Assembly (NCBI RefSeq): GCF_000003815.2
Contig: NC_049995.1
Location: forward strand, 14,741,564 to 14,805,563
Direction: 5' to 3'
DNA length: 64,000 nt
Source of the DNA: Branchiostoma floridae
Lineage: Eukaryota; Chordata; Leptocardii; Amphioxiformes; Branchiostomatidae
Numbering within the stretch: position 1 is the stretch's first letter; the number at the start of each line of letters is the position of its first letter. A program made the position numbers and the translations under genes. The notes under the pieces were generated by a model, which made no database searches, was not told the DNA's origin, and saw only the letters and a program-made list of their open reading frames with translations. Shown here one piece after another: positions 35,880-46,729 of the stretch.

Positions 35880-36790
35880 TGTGACGATTTTTTTCAAGCC
35901 GCTCAAGATTCATCTAAAGCTACAAGAACTCAATGAAGAAGAGATATCTACTACCCAAAAGTTGTCACGAGATACCCAGATTGGCAGGGGTCCCGATATT
36001 ATATGCAGTCATTTCCTATAGTTTGTCAAAACCTACATAGCTAGAGCATGTATACGTACTAGTTTTAAACTCTGAGAGTTGAAGGGTTAAGGCGGTAGAA
36101 CTTTTAGGTCTAAAATCCAGGACGTTTAGGAAAAAGTCAGAGAACCTCTGGGTTCTGGGCCAACCAGCCTTCAGTTACGCCACGCGACCAAAAGTTATGA
36201 CAAATACACATGCCAGGCTTCAAATCAAAACATTCAGGGGCGAAATGTAACGATTACTTGACAAGAATATACTGTGTCCATTCTGTACAGTTCTCACCTG
36301 CTATAATTACGAATGAAAGAAAATCGATCGGACGATGTTTTGATACCGCTATCAGTCTTGCTCACGAGCACACCCGAGATATCATAACTGCAAGGGGTCC
36401 CAATATGCGATCATTTACAGTTTTTGTCAAAACCTACATACATAGCTAGAGCATGTACTGGGTTCAACCTCTGTTAGCTGAAAGGTCAAGACAGTAAAAC
36501 TTTTAGATCTGAAACCAGAAAGTTTAGAAACATGTGACATACCGTCTGCGTTATGAACCAACCAGTCTGTAGTTTCATCACGCGACCGAAAGTTATAACA
36601 AATACACATGCCAGGCTTCAAATCAAAACATTCAGTGGTGAAATCCAACGATTACTTGACAATATTATACTGTGTCTATTCTGTAACGGGTTTCACCTGC
36701 AGTTACGAATGAAAGAAAATCGATCGGACGATGTTTTGATGCCGCTATCAGTCGTCCTCACGAACACACACGTTCCCCAAGGGTCGGTTC
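35880..36790. repeat. Duplicated unit of about 405 bp containing a tRNA-like SINE head
   Basis: agctagagcatgta occurs at 36039 and 36444. The downstream parts match in order: aaacttttag(g/a)tct, accaaccag, cacgcgacc(a/g)aaagtta, acaaatacacatgccaggct and aatcgatcggacgatgtttt. On the minus strand, cgcgtggcgtaactg near 36176-36190 and its diverged partner near 36571-36586 resemble the A-box region of the tRNA-like block at 11917-11993. A third, weaker relative lies near 40160-40360. Confidence 0.7.
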
Positions 36791-36954
36791 TCGACCCGTT
36801 CTTAATATTGCGAAGGCGTAAACGGGGAATTGGAAAAAAGACACAGAGCAATAAGCAATGACCTACGATATGATTTGCGCGGGAGATGGGGGTACGTCAG
36901 TTCATTGTCGCGTGCGTTCACCTAGGTTGTAAACTACAAGGCGGCAGGGTTGGA

Positions 36955-37260
36955 AATTGTCAGATTACCGGGGCTGGTCTCAGAACTTCTGTTTTCGATT
37001 ACAAACGGAATCTGTTTGTTTGTTTGTTTGTTTGTTTGGAAAAACTTTAAAATCTTCATCAGGCGTTACACATCAGTTCATTGTCGCGTGCGCTTACGTA
37101 GGTTGTAAGCTACGACGCGGCAGGTTGAAAATTGTCAGATAGCCGGGCCTGGTCTCAGAACTTCTAGCTTCAATCAAGGAGCTTTTATCCTGATAAAAGC
37201 TCCTTGCTTCAATTGAAAACGGAATTTGTTTGTTTGTAACAACTTGTAAATCTTCACAAG
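36955..37260 (+). repeat. Tandem duplication of about 175 bp
   Basis: ttgtcagat(t/a)(a/g)ccgggg/c ctggtctcagaacttct occurs at 36958 and 37133, followed by aaaacggaat(c/t)tgtttgtttg. The second copy carries an extra palindrome (37175-37206) that the first lacks. A tttg microsatellite lies at 37013-37038. Confidence 0.8.
37175..37206. mobile_element. 32-bp perfect palindrome with 7-8 bp flanking duplication
   Basis: caaggagcttttatc and its exact inverse are separated by only ct. gcttcaat occurs directly on both sides (37067-37074 offset +100, that is 37167-37174, and 37206-37213). The paralogous copy 175 bp upstream lacks it, so it is an insertion or a template-switch product. Confidence 0.7.
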
Positions 37261-37264
37261 GTGT

Positions 37265-38455
37265 ACCTTACGAAAGAGAGAGAGAGAAGGAGAGAGAGGG
37301 GGAGGCAGAAAGAGTAAGAGAAAAGACAGGGAGAAAAAGACTATGGAATGAAGATAAAGCAAAATGATTGTAAATTTATTAACAAAGTTTGAAATACCCT
37401 TCGTGAATATCTCTGTCGTCCATTTGGAATGTGTTCACGACCATAACTACTACCTGTGTTAAAAATCAATATTTGTCAATCACTTTTCCATTGAGATGCA
37501 TTGCTTTGTTGTTCGATATCTCGCGGCATTCCTTTAAATTATTTGATTGATTTATTTGCAAGTTCTTGCCCGAGGGCTAATTGCAACATAAAACATACAG
37601 AAAATATAGTAAACATACATAAAATAGAGTAATTTGGTATAGATAACAATGGTAAAAATTGTAGACAAGTGACTATTCTATCAATGATATGGACTACTGA
37701 GAGCTACAATCTACGCATTTGGGGTTTGACTTCTTTTCTGAAAGCAGTGGAATGCGAAGTACCCCACTTTTTCTATGATGAGTGGGTTATGTGACGTTAA
37801 CAGCGTTATAGTTTTCATCGGTAAGTGTTCTGTGTATCGTTCACTTAGACGAAATCTCTAATTGGCAAGCCTTGATAAATGTCATCTGCCAGATACCACT
37901 AACAAAACATATTAGTAGTTTCTCTTCTAAGTCCTTTTTCTTGTAACCAATTGATTTGTTGGCGGTTTTGCAAAAGACAAACATAAAACAATTATTATAC
38001 TTCACTCCCATAACCACCAAGCATTCCATAATCTGGACTCTGCAGCTGCAATCAGCCTGGGGGTAAAGCAATCAACATCTCTTTGCAAAGACCTCACAAG
38101 TGTCATGATACTCCAACAGGAAATCCATAGACTTCTGGCTACTTGCCACACAACGTTAAGCATACGGGTCTTCTAAGGTCAACTATCAACCACAGTGACC
38201 TGAAACGAACTTGACCTAAACGTGTGATTTAGTGACTCTTCATTGCGGCATCCATCTGGATATTTTGCTAAGTGCATTGCCGAAGACCCGCCTAACTCCC
38301 ATGGGTATGTACGGTATTACAGGCCATGTGTTGCACAAGCATGTTGCTCACATTCATCGATGGGTTTTGGCAAAGATTGATATCATCCTTTCATTTTCTT
38401 TTGGCAACGCTTCAAGTGTGGAAGGATGTTTAAGGCATCTGTGTCTGTACAGCAG
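37265..38455. other. No gene seen; purine-rich run and element-like tail
   Basis: A gagagaga-rich run lies at about 37275-37310. At 37540-37640, tttatttgcaagttcttgcccgagggctaa...aacataaaacata resembles the tail-like segment at 38515-38570 (tttattgcacattcatgccctatcgggctaa). These look like 3' ends of retroelements. Confidence 0.4.
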
Positions 38456-38459
38456 GTAA

Positions 38460-38800
38460 AAGCCCCCCTTCGGCGTAACATACCAGCTTCTGCATCAGTA
38501 TCTATATAATAATAATAGCCTTTATTGCACATTCATGCCCTATCGGGCTAAGTACAGGTATATAGATACAAAAGGTAGTAATGCAGTACACATGGTTTCT
38601 AAAACATGGATTCTAAAACTAGTCTAATACATTATATATGCATATCCGGTATAACCGCTCTTAGATGTACAACACCAGCTTATATATCTGTATCTGTACA
38701 TCCGGCACAACAGCCCTTCGGCATAACACACCAGCTTATATATCTGTCTCTTTGTAGCATGTATAGATAACTGCCCTTCGCTAATGCGACTGTTAAGCCG
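38460..38800 (-). mobile_element. CR1-like retrotransposon 3' tail remnants
   Basis: cccttcggcgtaacacaccagctt.(t/a)gtatctgtatctgta recurs near 38464, 38706 and 38763. It is the plus-strand view of the 3' tail repeat seen complete at 55553-55720. An unrelated insertion (38500-38640) interrupts it. Confidence 0.6.
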
Positions 38801-38809
38801 TTACAACCG

Positions 38810-39200
38810 CCATACCCCCCCCCCCCTTCATCTTTGCAACACGTTTACTTATGTATTGTCTCCATGAAACCAGTATAGCCAACCTTACGCATGCGCATAA
38901 CATTCCGCGTCCATACGCATGCGCATAACATATCCAGGTCCTAACAGAGCAACATCTGTACAAAAACTATATAGAATTTGGGTCAATGAGACTTCATATA
39001 AATAGCTATATATACAAAGAAGCCTTCTGATGAATCACCAGTTATTGGCAAAATTATCTTGATATACAAGCACTAGTGTCAACGCGTTAGCAAAATGCCT
39101 TACAATCCCTTTTCGGCTCAATCTGCAATACAACGTATCATTACAGTCGTCGTATGTATTTGCTACTCTCTGTTCGATAGATTCATTCAACTACATTCTG
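38810..39200. other. No gene seen; short direct repeat
   Basis: acgcatgcgcataacat occurs twice (about 38887 and 38917), and a c homopolymer precedes it at about 38815-38826. Nothing else is recognised. Confidence 0.4.
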
Positions 39201-39215
39201 TAAGGTGATTACTCA

Positions 39216-39398
39216 CCAAGCAGAGGTTAGGCTGTGGCTGTTTTTTAACGTTTTTTTAGTCGTTTTTATCGGGCTTTCTATTTTTTTTATATCTTGCTGT
39301 GTCAAAACCTAACTGGCTGGCGTACTTCAAGAAAAATAAGCCCGATAAAAACGACTAAAAAAACGTTAAAAAAACAGCCGGAGCCTAACCTCTGCTTG
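39216..39398. repeat. Fold-back element with arms of about 60 bp
   Basis: ccaagcagaggttaggct at the left and its inverse at the right end the structure. The arms continue through gttttttaacgttttttta, gtcgtttttatcgggctt with one or two differences. The loop of about 60 bp is unrelated. aaggtgat occurs just outside both ends (39203-39210 and 39408-39415), which may be a footprint. Confidence 0.85.
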
Positions 39399-39739
39399 GA
39401 GAGTAGAAGGTGATAACCCTTACTGTGTACAAGTAGGCAAATATATCCGCGAATGCTTATATCGAAGACGCAGAACCAATAGTATAAGTGGCATGCTAGA
39501 CCCACCATGTTGACTTATCCATACCTATAGATATTCATATATGCCTGTTTAGTTGTATTGTAAGTAGTTGTTATAGACCTTACGAAAGTCGCTCTACCTT
39601 TGTCGTGTCGATAAAGATTTCATGTGAAAAAGGATAAAGCAAATTCCGGCGTTAAAGACTTGCAGCCGACAGCTGGAATGTAACATGGACAGATGGATAA
39701 ATAAGCGGACAATTAAGCGAGCGGTGGATCAGATCATCA

Positions 39740-40110
39740 GCACCAGATGGGGGTTTATTTCCGTGACGCAGTTGGCAGCTACTTGTCACTTCATGGGAGG
39801 TGGATTTAAACTAGTCTTGATACTAGCAGGTTCTCTAGGCCTTTCCATTTGGGGAGAGGAAGGGGGGGGGGCTCCGAATACCCTTTTCTTGGCCGTTTTT
39901 TTGTTTGTACTCAGGGTAGAATTACAAGCAATCCAGTGCAAAAGAAACCGTGTATTTCCTGTTAAAAATTGCGAAACGACCCCCCCCCCCCCGACACACA
40001 CACCAACAACTTACGCCAAGGTAAGGAGGTAATAAAAAGGAGGCTAGCTAGGTTCTTTTATTGACGCAGTTGGCAGCCGATTGCCAATTCATGGTGGGTG
40101 GATTTGAACG
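39740..40110 (+). repeat. Direct duplication of about 55 bp
   Basis: tttatt.(c)gtgacgcagttggcagc, followed by ttcatgg.(a/t)ggtgga and tttaaac/tttgaac, occurs at 39750-39812 and 40058-40113. A c homopolymer (39979-39993) and a g run lie between. Confidence 0.6.
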
Positions 40111-40114
40111 GAGA

Positions 40115-43075
40115 AGGGGACTTAGCACGTGAACTCCATTTTACGTGGGGCTATATATGAAATTGGAAGTTTTCAGCCGGCTTAGGATTCAGCTAAAACT
40201 ACAAGAATACAATAAAGAATAGCTATATGTCACCCAAATATTTGCGTGGATAGCATGTCCATAACACGAGATGTACCGAAAGTTCTATTGCAGTCCATAA
40301 GCAAACCTCGGGGGGCTTGAAATCATTGTCAGTTTTTGTAACAACCTAGTAAGTAGCGACCAAAGTATAAAACCAATAAGAATAGTTGTATGTCAACATT
40401 TAGAGACGAAAATTGCGAAAGATATTTGATTAATTTTCCTCGCTGTTTGGAGGAATTCTGTAATATATGGCATATTTTGTAAAAAAAAATCCAATTGATG
40501 ATACAGTTTCCATTACATAGGAATTACAACTTTGGCACTAGTTCTATCAACCTACCCAAATGCATAAAGGTAAAAGATCAGTTGAACAGAGAAAAGGGCT
40601 TTAAAAATATGTCAATTTCTAGATCTACAGAAAAAAAAACGCCAGGGCAGTTCAAACTGCATAGTTAACTATATCAGTCCATCTCTATATTGTCTTTGAC
40701 GATGTCGTTCGTCACAATGAAGTGGCTTAGGGTTATTTTGTGATGTTATCGGCATTGAGCAGACTGGAGCTTACTATAATGGCCCTGCATCATTCGTCAC
40801 TCTTATGAAATAAGCTGAGAGCTTTCTTCTGACCTACTTTGGACAAACTTTATCGTAAAAAATGTATATATGGCATTTTCCTGTCACCAATTATTGAGCT
40901 TTTCTTTCCATAAGCTTCTCTAAGTGATCTCTAGGGTCTATTTTGACCAAATATGCTGTGGTATGCTGAAAAAAGTATGCCATTTCCTTGTTTTGTCAAT
41001 GGCTAAAACGTTTCACAACCTGGAAAATTTTGCAGTATGGTAGAATCTAAATGCCCCCCCCCCTTTTACCATCGAATGTTATCCGGCGTGTGATATTCCA
41101 ACTTATAGAAATTGCTTAACTTTCTTTCCAACACTTAATCAACATAGGAACTTACCCTAAGTTTTCGGTCAAACTCCGTCGACCTTGTTCACAGATCTAG
41201 AATGAGTTTAGGAATTTCTATAATGCATTCTACCAACGCATGAACTCTCATGCTAACATATTCCAACTTTTTAGGCCAATGTGTATAGGCCAACTTTAGC
41301 CAAACGTTGGTGTGTCAAGGACAAAAAAATGGCATTGCTATGCCTACTAATGTCTAAACTTATGATATCTTGGGAGAAAATCAAGGGAAATGATATAACT
41401 TATTTCTTTTCCTCTTCAAGCACATACTCTCTCATGAGGCCAATGTCTGAAGCTAAGCGGCAGCTGGCATTCAAATTAAACCAATGACACTAAAATCTTC
41501 TGCCGGAAATACAGCTGGTACGAACTATCATATAAATTTTAAGATTTGGGTCAACAAGATAGTTCTTATGCATCAAAGCTTTTCCGACCATTTTGAACAA
41601 ATCTATCTTATGAAATAAGTTTGATAATCATTGAAAATACTCAGAAACATTAGCATAATGCCCAAGCTTCGTTTTTAGATAAAACCTCAAGTAACGTAAT
41701 TATGATAGTAATAAAAAAGGCCAGAGAAGTGCATTAGGCTAATGCAAATGGCAATGGCAGAATTGACCATGTTATTGGAATAACTTAGTGCTGATTTAAA
41801 GCATTGATATTCAGGGCTTCCATTTAGGGATAATGTGCTTTTGTTGGCTTTTATTAGGCACTTTGGTTGTTGAAAACAAATGGCAGATTGATAAAAAAGT
41901 TTCCTTGTGAATAAGTCGCAAGCCAATCAAGAGCAGTTAGAAAATCCTTACCTCTACGAACGGCCAACTCCTTTTATTAAGCACATGGATATTTAGGTTT
42001 ACAGACCCAATTTACTGGTTGTTTTCTGCAACCAAAGTAGCATATATAACGCAGACCAGTTGAAGCCCCGAACGGAAGCCAAAATAGAGGCCATAAAAAT
42101 CAGTTGTGCCAATAAAGATTATTTTTCAATAGCGTGGCCGATTCATGGAAACGGTTTTAATAGGCGGTTCGATTTTTTACTACTTCAAGGGCTGATGTAT
42201 AAAATTTTGTCTGTAAAATCTGGCGCCCAGCTAAATTACATATATGCTATTTTATTACTGTAGAAAATGAGGGAAGTCCATAAAAATAGTAAACAGTATC
42301 TTATATGTATGAATATTATATCATTGAATGGGAAAGGAGGCACCTGTTTTATCATCAGAAGCTTTACGACATTCCTTTAGCAATGAATCAAACCCCCAAT
42401 CTTTTAAGCCCTACCTTTGATACCCCATAAACCAAATATCCATAAACAGTTCATTTTCCACACCTTGATAGAAAACGGGGGTACTTCCGGGCGTTTGGAA
42501 CAATAGCAATCTCCTTAGTCAGTGACAATGAATAAGAGTCGGCGAGGTGGGGAAAAAGAAACTGGGATCTAAGGTATGGAAAAATTGCTAACAGTTTATG
42601 TCCAATATTAGAATTAAACTTTGGGGAATTACCCCTCTATATTTTCTGACGAACTCCGTCGACCTTGTTCACAGAATGACTCTTCTATCTGGGATCCAAT
42701 GTGTCTATTCAATGTTCAATTCACTGTTCAATGAATAGATTTACACAAAGTGAATGATTCATTGTTTACGAGCTCTATAAAATTCTTGTAGTAAATTTTA
42801 TGCCTTTGCGTACCCAATGGAAAGCCACCTTGAATTTACCGCACTTAACTAGGATTTAGTAATCATTAACCAGGTCTTCATAAAAGGCATGAAATCTATC
42901 GGCTTATCATATATCATATCGTTATTGTTACTGCCGCAAAAAGTCGTCGTAAAGCTTGAGTGTGTATGCACACATTTATTTGCTTACCAAAAAGCCTGAT
43001 GCGTATTTTATACTAAACCTTAGATATTGAATGGGATTGCATGAATTGAATAGCGAAATTGCAGTCAGACTCTGA
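40115..43075. other. No gene seen over about 3 kb
   Basis: The stretch is AT-rich. aactccgtcgaccttgttcacaga occurs at about 41174 and 42651, each followed within about 100 bp by an aatgtgt-containing segment, so a dispersed repeat is present twice. A 40160-40360 segment is a weak relative of the 35.9-36.8 kb unit. No exons were recognised. Confidence 0.4.
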
Positions 43076-43081
43076 AAGATG

Positions 43082-43172
43082 AAAATTGCCAAAAAAAAAA
43101 TTGGCAATTGTCGTCGAAATAGGCCTCTGACTGTCAGAGGCCCATTTTAACGACAATTTTCATCAAAAGCAC
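43082..43172. repeat. Adjacent hairpins
   Basis: A stem aaattgcca/tggcaattt around an a-run (about 43082-43110) is followed by a longer stem. In that one, aattgtcgtcgaaataggcc...tctgac pairs with gtcagaggcccattttaacgacaatt (about 43113-43167). It is probably a small fold-back element. Confidence 0.7.
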
Positions 43173-43289
43173 ACGAAATCTACATCAAGTACTCTTCTTT
43201 TACATTTTGTGTATAAAGTAGCGCAGTATTTTGAAACTGACGCGTAAATTTCAGCTATAGGGTAACTCCCGTACATGCTCGAAAAGGGG

Positions 43290-43610
43290 GATTTCACAGA
43301 GGCGAACCCATTTCACAGAGGCGAACCCATTGAGCGTCCACAAAAAAAAATTCATAGTGATTCCTTGGGTAAGCGTTCAACGGCCTCAGATATCTTTCAA
43401 TAATTTCAAATGATTTTCATGTCCTTGAAAGATATTTCAATGGTTTTCAGGCTCTTACAATGAGTTTCAGGGTCTTTCATTTATCTTCCAATTATTTCCA
43501 AGGTCTTCCAGTGATCTGCCAAAGATGTTCAATGTATTTCAATGACGCCCAAAGGAAGTCTAATGTCCTCAAATTATCTCAGTTTTGTTTCAAGGTTCAT
43601 CTTTTTCTGG
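43290..43610. repeat. Short-period degenerate repeats
   Basis: tttcacagaggcgaaccca is repeated in tandem at about 43292-43331. It is followed by about 230 bp of loosely repeated (t)ttcaatgatttcaa/cttcc words with a period of roughly 20-25 bp. It has no coding potential. Confidence 0.5.
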
Positions 43611-43614
43611 TGGA

Positions 43615-44580
43615 CTCTCATGATCTTTGAATGATGGTCGCTCATCATTTTCTTAGCTTTATGTATCGGGTATTCTATTTTTCATTTTACTATTGACATT
43701 GAAATTCTACCATTACTATCTGGGGCCATATCTTTCCGTCATCCAACCCTTGCGCCATCTAGCGAGACTGATCTATATGTCACATGCACCATGTAACTTG
43801 ATATGAAGTAAATAATAGATGTACACTGATGTTTTGCATGCATTTCGAAGGTTTCCTATATAAAATTGAGAACATGCATAATCTTAGATACTGCAGACCT
43901 GACAACTACAGACGGATGCAATTGCTTGACAATCATCGACAAGCATCTAGTCCCCACCACTATCCAGTCTACACATATCGTCAATAGATCTACCAGTGCC
44001 AGATGATTGCAGCCAATACGAACAACGATAAAAATGATATTGGTAAAACTAATACTCACAAAAAGAATACCTAAGCTTCCGAAGCTCTCAAATCAGATCC
44101 GTAAGTGTAACAGCTTGATGTTGGATTGCAGAAATGTTTGACTGTGACGTCATCTTCCTCAGTGGACTGGGTTAGGCTAGGACAGTTATGTGGGAGCAAA
44201 AAGGTCTCCATTTATCAGTTAACAGAGACAGACGTACGTTCTGTCTCGATCAACTCTATTTGAAACGTATGTCCTATATGTCTATATTTACATTTGAAAA
44301 TAGAAGAAAAATACCACGTAGATGTAGCGTTTTGTGTACCAGTTTTGAACATAACATATCACACTAATATGACTTCAGATCATTTCTCCCAAAAATAAAT
44401 GTACTTTCCATCAGAATTTCTATGTTTGTTTCCTTGATTAATATAACATATAACCATCTAATGATATGAACTACTCAGTGTTGTTTGGCGGGTCTTTGGT
44501 AGCTTGTCAAAACATGATTCAGCTAAAAATACACGTCTATTAATAATAGAGGTTGACGGCAAGCTATTTTTACTGCACCA
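43615..44580. other. Upstream region of the Kelch gene
   Basis: No upstream coding exon with matching splice phase was recognised. The BTB domain starts only about ten residues after the ATG at 44584, so none is needed. I see no certain TATA box. Confidence 0.4.
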
Positions 44581-44583
44581 AAC

Positions 44584-45960
44584 ATGGCGACCAGCAAAGA
44601 CCTCGGGGAAAGCGACATAGCAACCATCTTTGTAGATAAGAAGACTTTCAAGGTCAATAAGAAGACCCTTGAGGACAAAAGTGATTTCTTTGCCGCCATG
44701 TTTGCTTCTAGGATGACGGAAACTATCCAGAATTCCGCCGTACTTCATGACGTATCTGCTGGAGTTTTCAGAGACCTTCTGGTGTTTATGGAGACAGGAA
44801 AACTTCGGTGCGAGATAGACGAGGAACTCCTGACAGCCGCTGCGTTTTTGCAGATGCGCGGCGTCATCGAGCACTCCATACGTAACGTAAACATCACGAA
44901 CTGTATCGAATTTCTCTCCGTCGCAGAGACACACTGTCTGCCTGAGGTCGAAGAAGCTGTCTTGAAATTCTTAACGGAGAATTTCTTAGACGTAATAAGT
45001 TCTAAGACATTCAAACAGTTTTCTGGTGATCTCATAGACTCTGTGGTTAAGAGACGACACGCATCTAAACAATGCTTGTTTGGCTTTGGCTCTTACGATG
45101 ACGCAGAAAAAGAAAGATCGGACATTTCCCGCGTTATGCATCTCTTCGATGACGTCACAGAACAATGGCAGACAGGCTGCGCACTCCCGCCAACCCTCTG
45201 CACTCACGCATGCGGAGTAGCTGTTTTGTACAACTACATCTTTGTGGTCGGTGGATACTCGTCTTCAGAATGTAGACAAATGCAACAGGTAGCAACTTAC
45301 TACGATCCTATATCAAACAACTGGAAGGATGTACCCTTTATGAACCAAAGCAGGGCGCATTTCGCTCTTATACCTCACGACGACTACCTGTACGCTTTAG
45401 GTGGATGCGTTAGCTTTTCCACTCAAGGCAGCAGCGTTAAAAAGCTGCTCTCCAGTGTTGAAGCGTACAGCTTACGGGGTCGTGCTTGGGTCCGGGTCGC
45501 TTCCCTCCCGAAGGAGACTGCGCAACCTTGCGGTACTTCTTGTCGAGGGTACATCTACACGACAATCGTACGACCAATGGACGAAATGCTTACAAGATAC
45601 GACCCAGAAGAAGACGTTTGGGAAGACGTTGAAATCGTTCCTTACATGCGGTTTGTCCAGTGCATGGCGTCTTACAAGGAAAAGGTGTATCTTCTCGGGC
45701 AGTGGGATCTCGTGAGCGGGATTGTGCGAGACTTTCAGTCCTATGACGTCATCACACGTCAGTGGACGAAGTTGTACAAGCCAATCACGGGCCAGTATTT
45801 CGACAGCTGCGTTGTTTGGGGAGATAACTTGTTCTTGGTGAGCTCGTGTGCTACACAGAAGTACAGTTTGGCATCTAAAGAATGGGACTGTCACAGATTG
45901 CCGCCGTATCCTGGCTCCGGGTTCGCTCATGCACAAGTTTTACACGTACCAGATCATTGA
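44584..45960 (+). CDS. Intronless BTB-Kelch protein (KLHL-like)
   Basis: The 458-residue protein is encoded without introns. Residues about 10-105 form a BTB/POZ domain: SDIATIFVDKKTFKVNKKTL, then SDFFAAMF and the end of the domain at about HSIR. Residues about 106-155 match only the first part of a BACK domain (CIEFLSVAETHCLPEVEEAV). After a short linker come about five Kelch blades: YIFVVGGY (218-225), YLYALGGC (268-275), GYIYTTIV (322-329), KVYLLGQW (367-374) and DNLFLVSS (414-421). Several have the Tyr/Trp pair of the blade (YDPISNNW, YDPEEDVW, YDVITRQW). Family members are usually 550-620 residues, so most of BACK is missing here while BTB and Kelch are kept. The family serves as substrate adaptors for cullin-3 ubiquitin ligases: BTB binds the cullin, Kelch the substrate. 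The ATG context aaacATGgcg is favourable. Orthology to a single vertebrate KLHL is not claimed. Confidence 0.92.
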   Translation: MATSKDLGESDIATIFVDKKTFKVNKKTLEDKSDFFAAMFASRMTETIQNSAVLHDVSAGVFRDLLVFMETGKLRCEIDEELLTAAAFLQMRGVIEHSIRNVNITNCIEFLSVAETHCLPEVEEAVLKFLTENFLDVISSKTFKQFSGDLIDSVVKRRHASKQCLFGFGSYDDAEKERSDISRVMHLFDDVTEQWQTGCALPPTLCTHACGVAVLYNYIFVVGGYSSSECRQMQQVATYYDPISNNWKDVPFMNQSRAHFALIPHDDYLYALGGCVSFSTQGSSVKKLLSSVEAYSLRGRAWVRVASLPKETAQPCGTSCRGYIYTTIVRPMDEMLTRYDPEEDVWEDVEIVPYMRFVQCMASYKEKVYLLGQWDLVSGIVRDFQSYDVITRQWTKLYKPITGQYFDSCVVWGDNLFLVSSCATQKYSLASKEWDCHRLPPYPGSGFAHAQVLHVPDH

Positions 45961-46066
45961 AAGCATCATAATCATATTTATGTCATACCTGTGACGCGAA
46001 AACGTTCGATACGGGTGTTCCGGACCGGCTGATAACCCGGGGTTATCACACGGGCTCCGGGCTTCG

Positions 46067-46072
46067 AATAAA
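46067..46072 (+). promoter_or_regulatory. Candidate polyadenylation signal (aataaa)
   Basis: aataaa lies 107 bp after the stop codon of the Kelch gene and is the first such hexamer downstream. The position fits a short 3' untranslated region. Confidence 0.45.
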
Positions 46073-46246
46073 TCGAACTGTTTCGAGTGGGCCGAGTACG
46101 GCGCCATCGAAAGTTCGAATACCTGATTCGGACGTTGGAACATTACTGTTGCAACAATTTTTTTTCGAGGGCAACAAATTTGTTCAACTTCTGGCGCATT
46201 TCGCACCAAAACAGTGTTTTTTTTCAGGTGGGTATGACATAGATAA

Positions 46247-46391
46247 AATACAACACGGTGTATTCCGCATCACCCTCGGTCTCAGCCCTCCAGCGGGTCG
46301 GATCACCCTCCGGCCTTCGGGCGGCCTTCGGGCGATCCGACCCGCGGTCGGGCTGATACCTTGGGCGATACGGAATACACCGTGTTGTATT
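46247..46391. mobile_element. Palindromic MITE, family B, copy 1
   Basis: Arms of about 60 bp (aatacaacacggtgtattcc...tcagccc...gcgggtcggatc) are inverse copies around a GC-rich centre. The outer flank gggtatgacatagataaaat also occurs at the related palindrome at 58095-58215. The arms are highly similar, so transcribed RNA would form a long hairpin. Confidence 0.85.
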
Positions 46392-46434
46392 CTATATGTA
46401 TCTACGTTTACCAGCTGCCCGTATGGATGACACC

Positions 46435-46725
46435 ACAGCTTCTGTATTTGTATAGCCGGTATAAAATAATAATCATTCAGGCGTAATGCACGAGCTTTTG
46501 TATCTGTTTCAGCATATCCGGTATAATCGCCCTTCAGCGTAACACACCAGTTCCTGTACCTATATGGCCGGTAGTATTGCCCTTTGGCGTACCAAACCAG
46601 CTTCTGTATCTGTATAGCCGGTTTAATTGCCCTTGTATTCAAACCACCAACTTCACAGGCACGTGACGCAGCAGCAGTAGCTGGTTATATTGCACTTAAC
46701 GACCTGTCATACCGTGCCAAGTTCG
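46435..46725 (-). mobile_element. CR1-like retrotransposon 3' end, truncated
   Basis: In plus-strand view, four diverged units of cagcttctgtatctgtatagccggtat...cccttcggcgtaac (about 55-60 bp) are followed by the single segment caggcacgtgacgcagcagc...agctggttatattgcactt...acctgtca. This is the 3' untranslated region and repeat tail of the same family as 55553-56017. No reverse transcriptase coding part is left. Confidence 0.7.
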
Positions 46726-46729
46726 AAGG

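Noticed and set aside
38880..38940. NRF-1-like sites (gcatgcgca twice)
   Set aside because: Two copies of a short direct repeat in a retroelement-rich stretch with no gene start nearby; not enough to call a promoter.
44458..44934. 158-codon frame on the minus strand
   Set aside because: Antisense to the BTB coding sequence, with no domain of its own. It is a shadow of the Kelch gene.
45472..45936. 154-codon frame on the minus strand
   Set aside because: Antisense to the Kelch blades; no recognisable protein.
46184..46642. 152-codon frame on the minus strand
   Set aside because: It runs through a palindromic MITE and a retrotransposon tail; its internal repeats come from the tail units.
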